From assembly GCF_958298935.1 (NCBI RefSeq), contig NC_084942.1, positions 12,531,501 to 12,595,500 on the forward strand: 64,000 bases of DNA, written 5' to 3'. The position numbers and the translations under genes were made by a program. Within the stretch, counting starts at the first letter, position 1. The number at the start of each line of letters is the position of its first letter. This DNA is from Phragmites australis (taxonomy: Eukaryota > Streptophyta > Magnoliopsida > Poales > Poaceae). Shown here piece after piece: positions 11,771 to 24,623 of this stretch. The notes under the pieces were generated by a model. That model did not search any database. It saw only the letters and a program-made list of their open reading frames with translations, and had not been told where the DNA came from.

Positions 11771-12960
11771 ACACTATATAAATTCAACCCATTTAGCATG
11801 ACGTTTGTTCAGTTTGGCTTGGCTTCTAATATGTTTCAAAGCTTCATGATCAGAATGAATAATAAACTCCTTAGGCCAAAGATAATGTTGCCATGTTTCT
11901 AAAACTCGCACTAAAGCATACAACTCCTTATCATAAGTCGAATAATTAAGAGATGGCCCATTCAATTTCTCACTAAAATAAGCAACGGGTTTACCTCCTT
12001 GTAGTAGCACTCCTCCAATTCCAATGCCGCTAGCATCACATTCTAACTCAAAAGTCTTACCAAAGTCCGGAAGTTGGAGTAGAGGTGCATGCGTAAGCTT
12101 ATCTTTCAGCGTATTAAAAGCTTGTTCTTGTGCTGGCCCCCATTGGAACGGAACGCCCTTCTTTGTCAACTCATTGAGTGGGGCAGCAATGGTGCTGAAA
12201 TCTCTCACAAAACACCGATAGAACCCTGCAAGTCCATGAAAGCTTCTAGCCTGTGTGATAGTCCCAGGGGTCAGCCAGCTCTTGATGGCTTCAATTTTAG
12301 CTTCATCCATTTCAATTCCCTGTGGAGTAACAACATAGCCAAGAAAAGCAACTCTATTCGTGCAAAAGGTGCACTTGTCAAGGTTAGCAAACAAACGTGC
12401 CTCTCTCAAAGCAGTAAAAACAGCACGTAGATGATCAATGTGTTCTTCATGTGACTTGCTATAGATCAAAATATCATCAAAGTACACCACCACAAATCTT
12501 CCTATGAAAGCACGTAAAACCTCATTCATCAATCTCATGAAAGTGCTAAGTGCATTAGTTAAACCAAAAGGCATCACTAACCACTCATATAGACCAAACT
12601 TAGTTTTGAAAGCAGTTTTCCATTCATCTCCCAATTTCATTCTTATTTGGTGGTAACCACTACGCAAGTCAATCTTTGTGAAAATAATAGAACCACTCAA
12701 CTCATCAAGCATGTCTTCTAGCCTAGGAATAGGGTGACGATACCTTATTGTGATATTATTAATGGCTCTACAATCAACACACATGCGCCATGTGCCATCT
12801 TTCTTAGGAACCAAAAGAACAGGAACAACACAAGGACTCAGGCTCTCTCGGACGTACCCACGGTCCAAAAGGTCTTGGACTTGTCGCTGAATTTCCTTAG
12901 TCTCCTCCGGATTGGTCCTATATGCAGCGCGGTTTGGCAATGTAGCTCCCGGGATCTAAT
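11771..12960 (-). pseudogene. Reverse transcriptase-RNase H of element B1 (nonsense at both ends)
   Basis: The 388-codon frame has the RT signature [17 protein letters not shown], the catalytic YFDDIL box (intact), [16 protein letters not shown] for the RNase H active site, and [11 protein letters not shown] stop at 12956-12958 separates it from the protease frame, and a TAG at 11771-11773 interrupts the end of RNase H (WVEFI then stop). Both stops are in the same frame as the flanking coding sequence, so they are point mutations. Confidence 0.9.
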
Positions 12961-13971
12961 CTATTTGGTGCTCTATCCCTCTCAATGGTGGCAGCCCCGG
13001 GGGTATCTCAGCTGGAAAGACATCCTTATACTCCTGCAAAAGGTTAGTGACAGCAGGAGGCAAAGAGCCAGGTATATCATCAATTGAAAATAAAACCTCT
13101 TTGCATACGAAAGCATAGCACAAAGTATTATTATCTTGAATTTCAGCAAGGTCAGTTTTAGTAGCAAGCATAACACCACCCTTTAACTTAATGCCTTCGG
13201 ACCTAGGTGTGTTCTTTTCTTTCTTAGGTGGAAAAACAGAATGAGCTACTTGCTGATTTTCAGATTCCAAAACACGTTCTTTCTTTTCTTTTTCAGCTAA
13301 AGCTTTATCACATTGCACAATTTCAGCAGGTGTCAAAGGAAGCAAAGAGATTTTCTTTCCCTTGTGCATGAGAGAGTATTTATTACTTCTACCATGGTGT
13401 GTAGCATTGGTATCAAATTCCCAAGGACGGCCTAACAAAAGTGAACATGCTTGCATAGCACTACATCAAAATCAGCATAATCATGGTAGGAACCAATAGA
13501 AAAATGTACTCTCGCAGATTGTGTTACCTTAACCTTACCGCTGTTATTGAACCACTGAATGTAGTATGGATGAGGATGTGCACGTGTTGGCAAAGAAAGA
13601 TTCTTCACAAGATCGGAGCTCAAGAGGTTGTTGCAACTCCCGCCATCAATTATGGTATGAACACGTGCATCTTTGACAATGAGGAATGTCTGGAATAGAT
13701 TATGGCGTTGTAGCTGCTCCGCTTGCCCCATTTGAGAACTCAAAACTCGCTTCACAATGAAGGTGCGTGCTGCATAACTCTCCGTGGCAGCGGTACCACT
13801 AATCTCCTCCCCCTCACTATCCATGTCATGATCGGCTGCAAGATTAGCTTCAAATGCATAGTCTTCCTCGACATCACTATGACTAACATATCCACCATCT
13901 GTTGTTGTGGAGTATGCTCGCTGGCTTGGGCAATCCTTCATGACGTGGCAATACCTTGGCAGCGACGACAC
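12956..13971 (-). pseudogene. Protease and nucleocapsid-protease linker of element B1
   Basis: Frame 13971-13432 starts around the zinc knuckle and carries the protease site IIDGGSCNN. Frame 13456-12956 continues with LLGRPWEFD and a linker up to RT. The frames change near 13960 (in the zinc knuckle) and near 13450 (just before LLGRPWEF). The catalytic aspartate is preserved. Confidence 0.85.
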
Positions 13972-15071
13972 ACAATACCCGTTGTACGACCCGTGGTAGC
14001 TGCACCTGAAGAAGAGCGTGGCATTGGATCCTGCGAAACAGTAGATTTACTCACCTCACGTGATGGTTGTGGTGCTCCTGCTGAACGCGCCCGAGTGTTG
14101 GAGGAGGGGGCAGCAGATCGTGTAGATGTAGAAGGGAATGTTGTTGCTTGTCCCGGTGGTACTCGTGAAGTAGATGTACTCCCAAAATTGTTCTGCAATT
14201 TCTGCACCTGTTGTCGACCCTGCAGTTCTTTTTCTGCCAAGATAGCAAAATGGAACAACCTATTGGTAGTATTGTAATCTTTATAATCAACAAGGTCCTG
14301 AATTTCACGTCTCAACCCGGAGTAAAAACGAATCATGGTATCCTCATCATCCTCTTGTATACTACATCGAAGCATAGCAATTTGAAGCTCTTGATAGTAA
14401 TCATGGACAGATTTAGAACCTTGATTTAAGTGCTGCAATTTCTTTTTCAATTCACGTGTATAATCAGGAGGAATAAATCTATTACGCATGGCATGCTTTA
14501 GTCTAGGCCATGATTCAGGTTCTAAGCCACTAGACACTAGACCATTCGACCAAATAATAGCATAATTCGTGAACTCACAAGTGGCTAGTCTAACTCTATG
14601 TATTTCAGGAACCATATGAGAACTATACTTTTGATCAACCGTCATTTCCCAATTCAAATAAGCATCAGCATCATATGCACCATCAAAAGGAGACATGGAA
14701 AACTTAATCTTAGAATAAGGATCATCGCGACCGTTGCGATTAACATTATTACCTCCATTACCTTGACGACGTTGTTGTTGGCCATGACGTAATTGTTCAG
14801 CATGAGGACGTTGCTCAGCACGCGCATCTTGCCCAACAAAAACCTCACCATCTTCTTGGTCACCATCATTAGTATCATCATCATCATCATCATATGAACG
14901 GTCATCATCCTGTGGTGGCTGTTGCAATTCAAGGTCGTTGACTCGCGTGACGAGGCTAGCAATGCTTGTTCTAATGTCTGTCAATAGCCTAGTATGATCC
15001 TGCAAGGCTTTGTTGAGTTCTTCCTTGGACACACAATCCTTAAAATCCGACGGAGAGCCATCACCTGACAT
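13938..15071 (-). pseudogene. Gag of element B1
   Basis: The start is placed at 15071 (MSGDGSPSDFKDCVSKEEL), the first ATG that gives homology to the gag of the related element at 37695. A coiled-coil-like N-terminus is followed by an acidic Asp-rich stretch (codons built from repeated gat, about 14860-14900), then the capsid domain ([52 protein letters not shown]). It ends in the first half of the zinc knuckle, CRRCQG, where a frameshift intervenes. Confidence 0.88.
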
Positions 15072-16248
15072 GGTTAGTAGAAAACAAAGGACAACAAATA
15101 TTATCCCTATCAACTAGTAGGTTGTGGAAGGTGGAATCACACAAACTCAAGCGTCTTACCACGCTCTTACAAATGTTCTTACCAACGCAGCAAGGAGGAA
15201 CAACTGTGGAAGCGTGGGATGATTGTAAGAGTGAACCTGTTCGGATCAAAGGAGGTGGAGCTTGGAAGGCACAATATGGTAGCAAGGATTAGCAATAAGT
15301 GTAATCAGAAGAGCAAAGTTAAATAAGTGTCCAAAGTATGAATCACAGTTGCTGGTCTATCACGTGTCCCTAGTCCTAGCACAACAGCTGAAACAAAGGT
15401 AAAAAGGATGATCAGAGAAAGACACAGCAAACAGCACAATTATCTGGGTGTTCTCTATGTGCTCCTCTTTTTTATCTTTTAGCACTAGTAGGAATCACGA
15501 ATTTTTTTTTCGTATTTTTCTGATATTTTTTTCTGAACTAGGAGCACACAAGCAACAACCACAGAAATTTTCAGCTCAAACGGATGCAAGATGTGGCCTA
15601 CAGAAAATCAAGCACGTTCTCTGAAAAGCGTGCGAAAACTTCGCAGCTCGAATACTCAATCTTCCAAGCCGAATTTGGGAAAAAAATTTCGGCGGAACCC
15701 GGCAAAAATTTTGCCTGATTCCGAGTCTGTATGAGAAAGTTATGGCTGTTTTACTGAACCCCTGTCGAGTTAGGGTTTTTTTTTTTCCAAACAACTCTTG
15801 CAGAAATTGACCTCTTTAAGGTATTGCAAGCAATAGGATCGCAAGATGAACAAGGATGGCAGCGGTGGCAGGGCAATTGATACAAGGCGGCTTGCGACCT
15901 ATCTAGGGTTGGCGTGGCGGAAAGTAACACAAGGCGGCTCGCGGTGGCAAATCGAGTAATGTGGTGGCTCGACTTGTTGGTGGGGATGGTGGCGATGGGA
16001 TAGCGGCGTGATCAAAACAGCACGGAGCGTTGACTAAAAACCAAGAACACGACTCTAAAACCAGCAACAAGACTCGACCACGGACACAAACTCAACAACG
16101 CGCAACTGAAAACAAAAATTGCAAAGGCACAAAGGGTTCTAGGACAGCGGAAATTGACGGAATTTTTTTTGGCTTTTTCTGGACTCTAGGTAATGAAAAA
16201 CAGACTAATCTAAAGGGGAAAACGAAATTACCTAACGGGCAACCTGAA
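15072..16248 (-). other. 5' untranslated leader of element B1
   Basis: About 1.2 kb between the primer-binding site and gag, with no convincing reading frame in either direction. It holds a GC-rich patch (15840-16010) with repeated ggcggct/ggtggc motifs and T- and A-rich tracts near 15470-15530 and 15770-15790. Confidence 0.6.
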
Positions 16249-16250
16249 AA

Positions 16251-16260
16251 TCTGATACCA
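16251..16260 (-). other. Primer-binding site of element B1 (initiator tRNA-Met type)
   Basis: In element sense TGGTATCAGA lies two bases after the 5' LTR, a perfect match to the first ten bases of the usual initiator-Met primer site. Confidence 0.85.
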
Positions 16261-16262
16261 GT

Positions 16263-17171
16263 TGATGAGTAATATTGGCCTGATCTTCCGATAGGTAGTG
16301 ATAAGTCGGTGGGTGGAGAACTCGACGTTGATGATCCAAAGGCTTCGACCCGAACAGATCGTCTCCCTTGCAATCACTACACCACAGCTCCGATGGTTAT
16401 CAACCGTGTCGCGCGGTTGACCTCGCCAAGAAGGCTCAATCCCTGCAAGCATACCGAGAACACAAGCAAGAACGTAGAAGATGCAATCTGAAATATTGCG
16501 AATTGAATTCAAGCACTCAAAGTCGGGGTTCCACAAACACTTGCGGCGGCCTAGTCGGTCCGGAACAAGAGCAAAAATCTCACAACTGTGTGTAGATCAA
16601 TGTCTAAGCAAAACCCAACTCTAATTAGGGTGGTGGCTACTGTATATAAAGGATTATGGTCGGCCAAGGACCCCTGGACGCGTCCCTAATGGACTCCAAC
16701 ACGATACACGGGCCAACGGCCCAAAAGATGGTGGCGCAGCACCCTGATAGATTCTGGATGTCCACTTGTTTCGATGATTCCCATTGACTCAGAAAGAATT
16801 TGGACATGGGACTAGTCCCGTTGGAAAGCTTATCTCCTTAGCTTTCCAACCATGTGCAGAACGTCGGAAACAGAGTCCGTATGCGTCCTGGGCGATGATT
16901 TTAGTGCGGACTGGTCCTGGACTCCGAAACGGACTCGAACTGGATTGGACCTCCACCTTGGCTTGGGCGCCCTTGCTGTTCTTCTCCCGTGTTCCTAAGT
17001 AGCAATATATCACAATTATTCAGTAGCATCCCATCCTCATCAAAATATAAAGGAACACTAAGGAACGAGCTCACCTCATGATTTAGTTGACGTGCACGAG
17101 CTCGTGTCAATGGACCTATTGTTGGGGGAATACTCAGTGTGTGTGTATCCGAAAGAGTGATGTCCTCATCA
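16263..17171 (-). repeat. 5' LTR of element B1
   Basis: 909 bp, starting TGATGAGTAATATTGG and ending CCTCATCA, followed by the aaatg target duplication. It is nearly identical to 9504-10411. Confidence 0.93.
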
Positions 17172-19648
17172 AAATGTAACTCAAATAGTCCAACACCCAG
17201 CATACAAGGCTCCCCACCTTGCATACCAAAACCGTCTAGTACTCCTTGTACTATAACCAAAACCATAACCAAACCCATAACCACAACCCACTAATCATGT
17301 GAGGATCCAAGTCTCTCATAACCGCGAGCACGACTGTTATAACAGTTTTTACACTTTGTAGAGGTTGTCAAGCTTTCTCGACAAGACAGTGAATTGCATG
17401 TTACTGTGTTCGCGAAACACTTAACACACGCCAGTGGTGTGCCGCCAAGAAATCACCGAATGACATTTTTCTGCTATCCAGAGACTAATCCAGTATATGT
17501 CTGCCCACTAGGTTTCACCGTCAGCATTTACATGAGTTCAACTCCTACCCAGAAGCCCCCTTTTATGCTGACACAACACACACTGGATAGACTCTACTAG
17601 TATGTCACGCCTTACCCATATCAGCCTCATAGTTGGTGTGTTACTTCTTGGGTTGTCACTCTACGAACAGGTCCTTACTTAGGTTACTTGAGAAAACACT
17701 AAACCAACATCATAACCATGACAACCATCAAAACCACTTTGCTCAAGGCCTAAGGTTCCATATTGCTAGACCATTAACAAATTAACCACCATTGTTGCAT
17801 ATGTTCATTAGTCAAGATTATGACACTTCCCAGTATCCCCAAAAGTATGGCTAAGAAATCTACTCAACAAAGACACCTAACCATGAACCATCTAGGTTCC
17901 AAGGGATGATAAGGGAAAATCTAGAGAAAACCCTAACATTGGTGACTACCCATCATATTGACAATCACCGCATACAATTTGTAAAATAAAACATTTATAA
18001 ACATAGGTTCAAGATGATCAAGGACGCTTGCCTTCTCCTTACTGCTGCTCGGTGTATTCTTGCCCCTAGTCTTGATGTTCCTCAAATTGATCCGGGGTGT
18101 TGTCAACTAATCGCACAATTACCTTCAAAACACACAAACAAAATACACTAAGAACAAAACACAAAATGAAAGAACAACAAGATAAAACCTATCTAGAAAG
18201 ATAGAGCTCTAAAAAATGAATCTAACGACGCAAGAATCACTTTAAACGGAGCTATGACAAAAAAGATACGCTAAAAACAAGATTAAGGTTTATCTTGAAA
18301 AAGAAAAGGACTTATTAATAAATAACAGAAAGCCTAGGGACCTTTTTATGAAAATAGAAGGACACATATGTAATTTTAGGAAAGTTTAGGGACCTAAGTG
18401 TAAAAAGATAGGGCTATTTTTGTAATTACAAAGAAGTTCAAGGGCTAGATTGTAAAGTTACCAATTTCTGGGAATTATCATATTTATTTTTGCATTAGAA
18501 AACTTTATTTGTTGCGTGGCATGCTAACTTGGTGGCACATGGCTAACACATCAGAAAAGGCGCTGAGGTGGCGCACATGTGGACGGCTAACTGGGCTTTG
18601 GGTTAAAGAGGACATGCGTCGCTTCTGATTGGGTGTTGAACCAGTATGTTTTAGATCTAATCTGTGCCGTAGGATCTAGATCTAATGGTGCAAGGTGAAC
18701 GGTGGCTGGGAAGGAGCGGGGAATGGTGGCGCCGAGGGCTCCGCGGCGGCAGATTCGCCAGGAACTCGCCAGAACGGTGCTCCGGCGATCTAGGTGCTCC
18801 GACGAGTAGTGGAACATGGCTAGACACATGGGGAATGTGATGGAATTATTACTGAGGGCAGAAAGACACCGGAAGGCGGGCGGCGATGAAGAAGGGCGGC
18901 AAAGCTCATGGGATTTCATCGGGGGGGCTTCAATGCGAGCACACGGTTCCGATGGAGGCTTCGGATGGTGGTGACAAGCTTTAGAGTGGCGTGGCGGCGA
19001 GCTTCACCAACTGGCAATGGCGGCCGTGACGAGGAGCTGTGGATCTTGGCGGTTTACTCGAAACTCGGTGAGATTGGGTTGGGAGAAAGATCGAGGGGGG
19101 TCACAGCCTTTATATAGGAGGGCTCAGGGAGGGCTAGGGCTCAAAGCGGCAACGGAAATCCAACTCCGACGTGGTGGGGATGACGAAGCTGGCAAACGGG
19201 CCCCATTGGTCAGTGAGACGGTGCTAAGGCTGGGTTCGACCGAGCGTTTTCTCGAGAGGGCGGTGCGCACACGGGTATCGGGCCGGCTCTTGCGCGCGGC
19301 GCGGCCTAGAGGAGCGGCGGGACGCGGGGTAGGTCGGGCTGGCGCGCGACGGAGTGGGCCCAAAGGGGTTTTAATATTTTTCTTTTTCAAAATCATTTTC
19401 CAAAGATTTTGAATTCAAATCCAAAGGAGAGAGATTAAAATTCAAGCCACAAAATCAAATCCGAACAAACCAAATAAACTCTAAATGCCAAATAACAGCA
19501 TAAATGCACTTAAACTAATATTTCCTATGTCAAAATTAGATTCTCTTTTTATGAAAATATCATTTTGTCTTTTGATATCATTTAAGCTCAAAAGTAAATT
19601 CTAGCAAATTTTATAAATTGGCAAAAATTGAAAAATTAGGGGGTTACA
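17172..19648 (-). repeat. 5' LTR of element A, segment 2
   Basis: It resumes the LTR interrupted at 9503 and matches window positions about 185-2461. It ends ...GGGGGTTACA at 19648. It retains about 330 bp (about 18284-18612) that the 3' LTR lacks. Confidence 0.92.
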
Positions 19649-20385
19649 GTGAGGCAGCGGGAGAGGCGTTCCGGTGGCAAGCCGCAGAATTGAGTACGAA
19701 GTGTCCTGCGATGATGAAGAGTGAGTTAGGGAGGCTGGAGATGACACGGCGGCACGAAATTGGTGGCGGCAGAGCTCTTCACCGGAGCCGAAGAAGAAGA
19801 GGCCGGCAACGGTGATTTGAGTGAGGAACCTGGGGTACAAAAGATGTAAGACGCTTGGAACTTTGCCAAAGAGATGATGGGTGGCTTAAATAGAGGAGAT
19901 GGTGGTCGGAATTGGAAGACAAAGGGGCGGAGGCCATGGCTTTAATTGCCGGTGGTTTTTCTCGCCTTGAATGCGCAATAGAGAGGGGGGAAAGAAGGGG
20001 AAATGGGCGAGAGCTTTCCAGCACGTCCAATATCGCCTCAATCGGACTTTGTATGCGAGAGTTATGCCCATTTTAACATGCTATCCTAGCACTCAAGCTT
20101 GAGCTTGAGTAGACTTTAGAGTTCGATTAGGACTCGACTTGGACTCTGAGTAGACTTGGCCTTCGAGTGATGATGTCTAGGTGAGCTTGCTGTGCTTCTC
20201 CCATATTCTTAAGCATTGAAACATCACAAGAATTTAGTACTAATTCATCCAAGAAAGCATGAACAACGAGGAACGAGTTCACCTGGTGGTATAATTATCA
20301 TACACGTGCTCTTGTAATGGGCCCTTGTACAATTTGTGGATTATTAGCAGTGTTGCTCATATCCGAATGAGTGATGTCCTCATCA
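19649..20385 (-). repeat. 3' LTR of B' (right part only)
   Basis: It ends GATGTCCTCATCA like the other CRM-like LTRs and directly precedes the polypurine tract. The last 180 bp resemble B1 (cagtg...catatccgaatgagtgatgtcc). The GC-rich first 400 bp are diverged, and the rest is beyond element A and off-window. Confidence 0.75.
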
Positions 20386-20400
20386 TCATCCCCCTCTTAA
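20386..20400 (-). other. Polypurine tract of B'
   Basis: In element sense TTAAGAGGGGGATGA sits immediately before the 3' LTR. Confidence 0.7.
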
Positions 20401-20403
20401 AAT

Positions 20404-21500
20404 TTAAGTCGTCCTCGACTCAAGCTCATCTTCTTCTCCCAAGTTTGGCTTCAAATCTGAGACGTGAAATGTGGGACTAATCATAAAATCTACAGGTAGA
20501 TCCAACTTGTATGCATTGTCATTTATTTTCTCAGTTATCTTAAAAGGTCCATCAGCTCTAGACATTAATTTTAATTTTCTTAATTCTAGAAACCTATCCT
20601 TTCTCAAATGCAACCAAACTAAATCACCCAATTCAAATTTTATTTCATTCCTGCCATTACTTCCAGCAGCCCTATACTTTTTAGCCATGCTCTCTATATT
20701 CCTTTTAGTTGTTTCATGAAACTTAAGAATAAATTGAGCACGGTTCATAGCATCTAAATTAAATCTTTCAGACGTAGGCAAAGGTAGTAAATCAATAGGT
20801 GTATGGGGATTAAATCTATACTCTACCTGAAAAAGACTTACCTTAGTGATGGAGTGTACTGACCTGTTGTAAACAAATTCAATATGCAGTAAACACTCTT
20901 CCCACATCCTAAAATTCTTCTTTAGAATAGCCCGCAACATAGTCGATAATGTGTTGTTGACGACTTCTGTCTGACCATAAGTTTGGGGATGACAAGTAGT
21001 AGAAAACAGTAGCTTCGTCCCCAATTTGTTCCAAAGTGATCTTCAGAAGTGACTCAAAAACTTTGTATCACAATCAGAGATAATTGTATTAGGCATTCCA
21101 TGTAGACGAATGATTTCCCTGAAAAACAAATCAGTTATGTTTATAGCATCATTGCTCTTGTGACAAGATATAAAATGTGCCATTTTAGAAAATCGATCCA
21201 CAACTACAAATATGTTATCCCTCTCCCTCTTTATTCTAGGAAACCTTACAACAAAATCCATAGAAATATCCTCCGAAGGTAAACTAGGAACAGGAAGAGG
21301 CATGTAAAGACTATGTGAATTAAAGGGAGACTTAGCTTTATTGCAAGTAGTGCAGCATGACACGTAGCATTCAACATCGCATCTCATCTTTGACCAAAAG
21401 AAGTGCGTGGCCAGCACATCTTTTAGTCTTCTTTGCTCCAAAATGTGCCATCAATCCTCCTCAATGCGCCTCCTGCAACAACAAAAGACGAACAGAGCTA
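20404..21500 (-). pseudogene. Integrase of B' (decayed)
   Basis: Two frames (21441-21043 and 21024-20404) cover the zinc-binding domain (CCTTCNKAK), the core ([24 protein letters not shown]) and the C-terminal domain ([27 protein letters not shown]). The third acidic site is lost because PQTYGQTEVV follows a frame break near 21030-21043. The frame ends at a stop at 20404-20406, just before the polypurine tract. Confidence 0.85.
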
Positions 21501-21609
21501 GCTAGAATTCATAGCTTGTTAGCATCATAGAGGAAACCGTCATTTAGCACATACTCATTCCTTGTTTTCCCATCTTTACAATGTTCAAGTACTTCTTTAA
21601 AGTCTAAAT

Positions 21610-22930
21610 CTAATGCATATAAGTCCTTAATGGTCTATAAACCAAAAATCTTATGATCAAGTTGAGATAACATGGTATAACGTTAGAAAGCTCATCATCA
21701 ATCACATTGTCCTTACCTTTCTTATTCTTTGTGACATATGGAAATGACTCAAAAAAATCTACCCATTTAGCATGTTGTTTATTCAATTTACCTTGACTCC
21801 TAATATGTTTCAATGATTCATGATTAGAATGTATAACAAATTCTTTAGGCCATAGATAATATTGCCAAATCTCAAGCATACGAACTAAAGCATACAATTC
21901 TTTATCATAGGTAGAAGAGATCGGACTTGGCCCACTTAATTTCTTGAATTAGCAAACCTCTAATTCCTATTCCACTAGCATCACATTCTAGCACAAAAAG
22001 TCTTACCGAAATCTGAGAGTTGGAGCAATGGAGCGTGGGTAAGCTTTTCTTTCAACAACTTGAATGCATTTTCTTGTGCGGGTCACCATTTAAAAACCAC
22101 TCCTTTCTTCGTCAACTTGTTCAATGGAGCAGCAATGATGCTGAAATTCCACACGAAACATCGATAGAACCCCGCAAGACCATGAAAGCTTCTCACCTGT
22201 GTGACTATCTTAGGGGTTGGCTAGCTCTTTATGGCTTTGATTTTTGCTTCATCCACCTCTATTCCCTGTGGAGTAACAACATAGCCAAGAAAAGAGACTC
22301 GATCCGTGCAAAAAGGTGCACTTTTCAAGGTTACCAAACAAATGTGCATCTCTCAAAGCCTTAAAAACAGCACATAGATGATCAAAGTGTAGTTCATGTG
22401 ACTTGTTGTAAATCAAAATATTGTCAAAATAAACCACCACAAACCTTCCAATGAAAGCACATAAAACTTTGTTCATCAATCGCATGAAAGTACTCGATGC
22501 ATTAGTCAACCCAAAAGGTGTTACTAACCACTCATACAAGACAAACTTAGTTTTAAATGATGTTTTCCATTCATCCCCAAGTTTCATTCTAATCTGGTGG
22601 TATCCACTTCACAAGTCAATTTTAGTGACAATTATAGAACCACTCAACTCATCAAGCATATCATCTAGACTAAGGATAGGATGACGATATCTTATAATAA
22701 TATTATTGATGGCTCTACAATCAACACACATATGCTAACTACTGTATTTCTTAGGAACCAAAAGAATGGGAATAGGACAAGGACTAAGACTTTCTCGTAC
22801 GTACCCGTAGTCCAAAAGGTCTTGGACTGGCTACTGAATTTCCTTAGTCTCTTCCGGGTTGGTCCTATATGCAGCGTTGTTTGGCAAAGTTGCTCCTGGA
22901 ATCAAATCAATTTGATGCTCAATCCCTCAA
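21610..22930 (-). pseudogene. Reverse transcriptase-RNase H of B' (decayed)
   Basis: Pieces: the RT palm (22587-22249) with [22 protein letters not shown] and a catalytic box reading VYFDNI, where the second aspartate is Asn; the thumb (about 22250-22020, many stops); and RNase H and connection (21897-21610, [20 protein letters not shown]). The N-terminal RT part lies at about 22930-22600 with several stops. Confidence 0.82.
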
Positions 22931-23105
22931 ATAGGTGGTAATCCGGGGGGCTACCTCAATTGGAAATACATCCACATACTCCAAGTTGTTGTAGCTCCCT
23001 CTATCAATAATGACTTGAACATGGTAATCCTTGACTATGAGGAACATCTGAAATAAATTATAGTATTGTAGCTGTTCCGCTTGCTCCATTTGAGTGCTTA
23101 ACACT
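22919..23105 (-). pseudogene. Protease remnant of B' with an internal deletion
   Basis: The frame matches the protease start of B1 (MEQAEQLQYYNLFQMFLIVK, VIIDRGSYNN). It then jumps directly to a segment corresponding to the protease-RT linker (YVDVFPIEVAP). About 550-600 bp present in B1 and B2 between these points are missing. The DGG motif reads DRG. The Tekay-like solo LTR begins right upstream of it in element sense. Confidence 0.75.
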
Positions 23106-24017
23106 TGTCACACCCGGTTTTAACGGACAAAACCAGAAGCGGCTTATGTGTGCCCAGCATGTTTAACATACATAAGGATATCATAGGTGAAGTAACAAAA
23201 GCAATACCTTTATAGAATAAATGTTTAACTCCTACAGGGATTGACATATAATGTCTTCTATGTAGATATCTGTAGCACAACAAAAGCAGTGGTGCCCAAC
23301 AACACCGCAGGCAACCGTCCAGGAGACAGGTGTCTAAAATGTCATAACCTCATCTTGATAGTCTTCAACATCTTCACTCACTGAGCAGAACCACACATGT
23401 TGCATGGCATAGGGAAAATAGCAAGTGTGAGCACATGGCACGCTCAGCAAGTGTACAGGAGAATAATGATATGTAGGCTTATATCAAGAACAAGCTAACA
23501 CATGGTATATTTAAGTAAATGTGAGTAAAGAAAATAGTAATGTAATTTAAAAGCATAGTTAGTGAATGTAACCCAAACGACCCAACAACTAACATCTGAG
23601 GCTAACCACCTTGCAAACCATAACCATCTAGTACCACCAGTACTACAATACCATAACCATAACCCAAACCAACTAATCATTTGAGGATCCAAATCTCTCA
23701 TGACCGTGAGCACAATTGTTATAACAGTTTTACACTATGCAGAGGTTATCCAACTTTACCCACAAGTCATGATTTTCATGTTGCCATATTTGCAATACAC
23801 TTAACACATGCTTGTGGTGTGCCTCCAGGAGATCATTACGAAGCATGGTCCATCAATTAGATCCTGGAACCCAATGAATACGAGTCAGGGGTCTAATCAA
23901 TATGCTAAGCCTTACCCATATCGGCCTCATGGTTGGTACAGTACTTCTTGGGTTGTCGCTCCACAAACTGGTCCTTATATGTTGTACTTGGTAAAGAGGA
24001 CTCAACAGGGTAATAAC
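23106..24017 (-). repeat. Solo LTR (Tekay-like), segment 1
   Basis: It starts TGTCACACCCGGTTTTAACG, as does the LTR at 9046, and shares blocks such as ggcttatatcaagaa...gctaacacatggtatatt. It is interrupted after ataac at 24013-24017 by the Tat element. Confidence 0.85.
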
Positions 24018-24623
24018 TATCGAATATATAACTATGGGGTATATGCGCATAAGGAGTATATCACACATAGACAGGGTATGTACAACACACATTAGGAAGT
24101 TTCAGATATAACGGAACTGAATCAACAGTACCTGATATACCTGAAATCAAGGAAGTACATATTAGGAAGGTTTAGATTAATTACCCAATGTGACACGATC
24201 ATTATTCAAAACAGATTTATCTACTTCGACATCAAGGAAGACAACTCCCTATCGACTACGGCTAGATAGGAGTCAGTACCTCTCCCCTATATAAGGCGGA
24301 AAGGCTGGGGAGGAAAATGAGAGAACAACACGAAACACATGAGAGAACTCGAGGCAAGCATCAAGACCCTAGCAGAGAAGATATTCGGCAACTTTAGCCT
24401 TAAGTTAGATTAGATCCGATCTATTCTCTGTAATAGTTTTAGCCACATTGCTTATACTCGAGATCAATAATATACGGCAACAGCGCCCCCACAGGACGTA
24501 GGGTATTGCTACAATCGGAGGCCCGAACCTGTATACATCAATTGTCTAGTCTTGTGATAAATCCCTGCACTCAAAGGTACCCAATCAATTTACAAACAAA
24601 TTGTCAGGAACTAATCTTCGACA
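24018..24623 (+). repeat. 5' LTR of the Tat element
   Basis: It aligns with 33578-34145. A TATA-like CTATATAAGG lies at 24288-24297 and the LTR ends CTTCGACA. The 3' copy lacks a short stretch present here near 24470-24500. Confidence 0.9.
24288..24297 (+). promoter_or_regulatory. Putative TATA box in the Tat 5' LTR
   Basis: CTATATAAGG lies in the LTR in the sense of the element; the 3' LTR keeps the same motif near 33840-33850. Confidence 0.55.

Larger units (their letters stand above)
9504..17171 (-). mobile_element. Complete CRM-like Ty3/gypsy element B1, inserted in the LTR of element A
   Basis: The 7668-bp element has LTRs of 908 bp (9504-10411) and 909 bp (16263-17171) with perfect inverted ends TGATGAG...CTCATCA. 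It has a Met primer-binding site, a polypurine tract and the order gag-protease-RT-RNase H-integrase on the minus strand. It is flanked by aaatg (9499-9503 and 17172-17176), and the interrupted LTR of element A resumes exactly. Coding parts carry at least two frameshifts and several stops. The CRM-clade assignment rests on the LTR size, the LTR ends and a [12 protein letters not shown] motif encoded inside the LTR. Confidence 0.93.
1..19648 (-). mobile_element. Ty3/gypsy chromovirus, Tekay/Del-like (element A), left end outside window
   Basis: Read on the minus strand, the order is 5' LTR (9046-9503 plus 17172-19648), primer-binding site, an extra frame, gag, protease, RT-RNase H, integrase with chromodomain, and 3' LTR (1-2461). 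The gag opens with Met-Val-Asn-Thr-Arg, the protease has an ILGMDWL motif, and integrase ends in a chromodomain. Together with LTRs of about 2.9 kb these traits are known for Tekay/Del chromoviruses. Every coding part is broken, so the copy cannot be autonomous. It was inserted into the 3' LTR of an older CRM-like element. The 5 bp after its right end are gtgag, and the matching duplication lies off-window. It hosts a solo LTR (7158-8064) and a full element (9504-17171). The lineage call is from motif recognition, not a tree. Confidence 0.85.

Noticed and set aside
14654..14962. Met-rich minus-strand frame
   Set aside because: Out-of-frame shadow of the Asp-rich part of the B1 gag.
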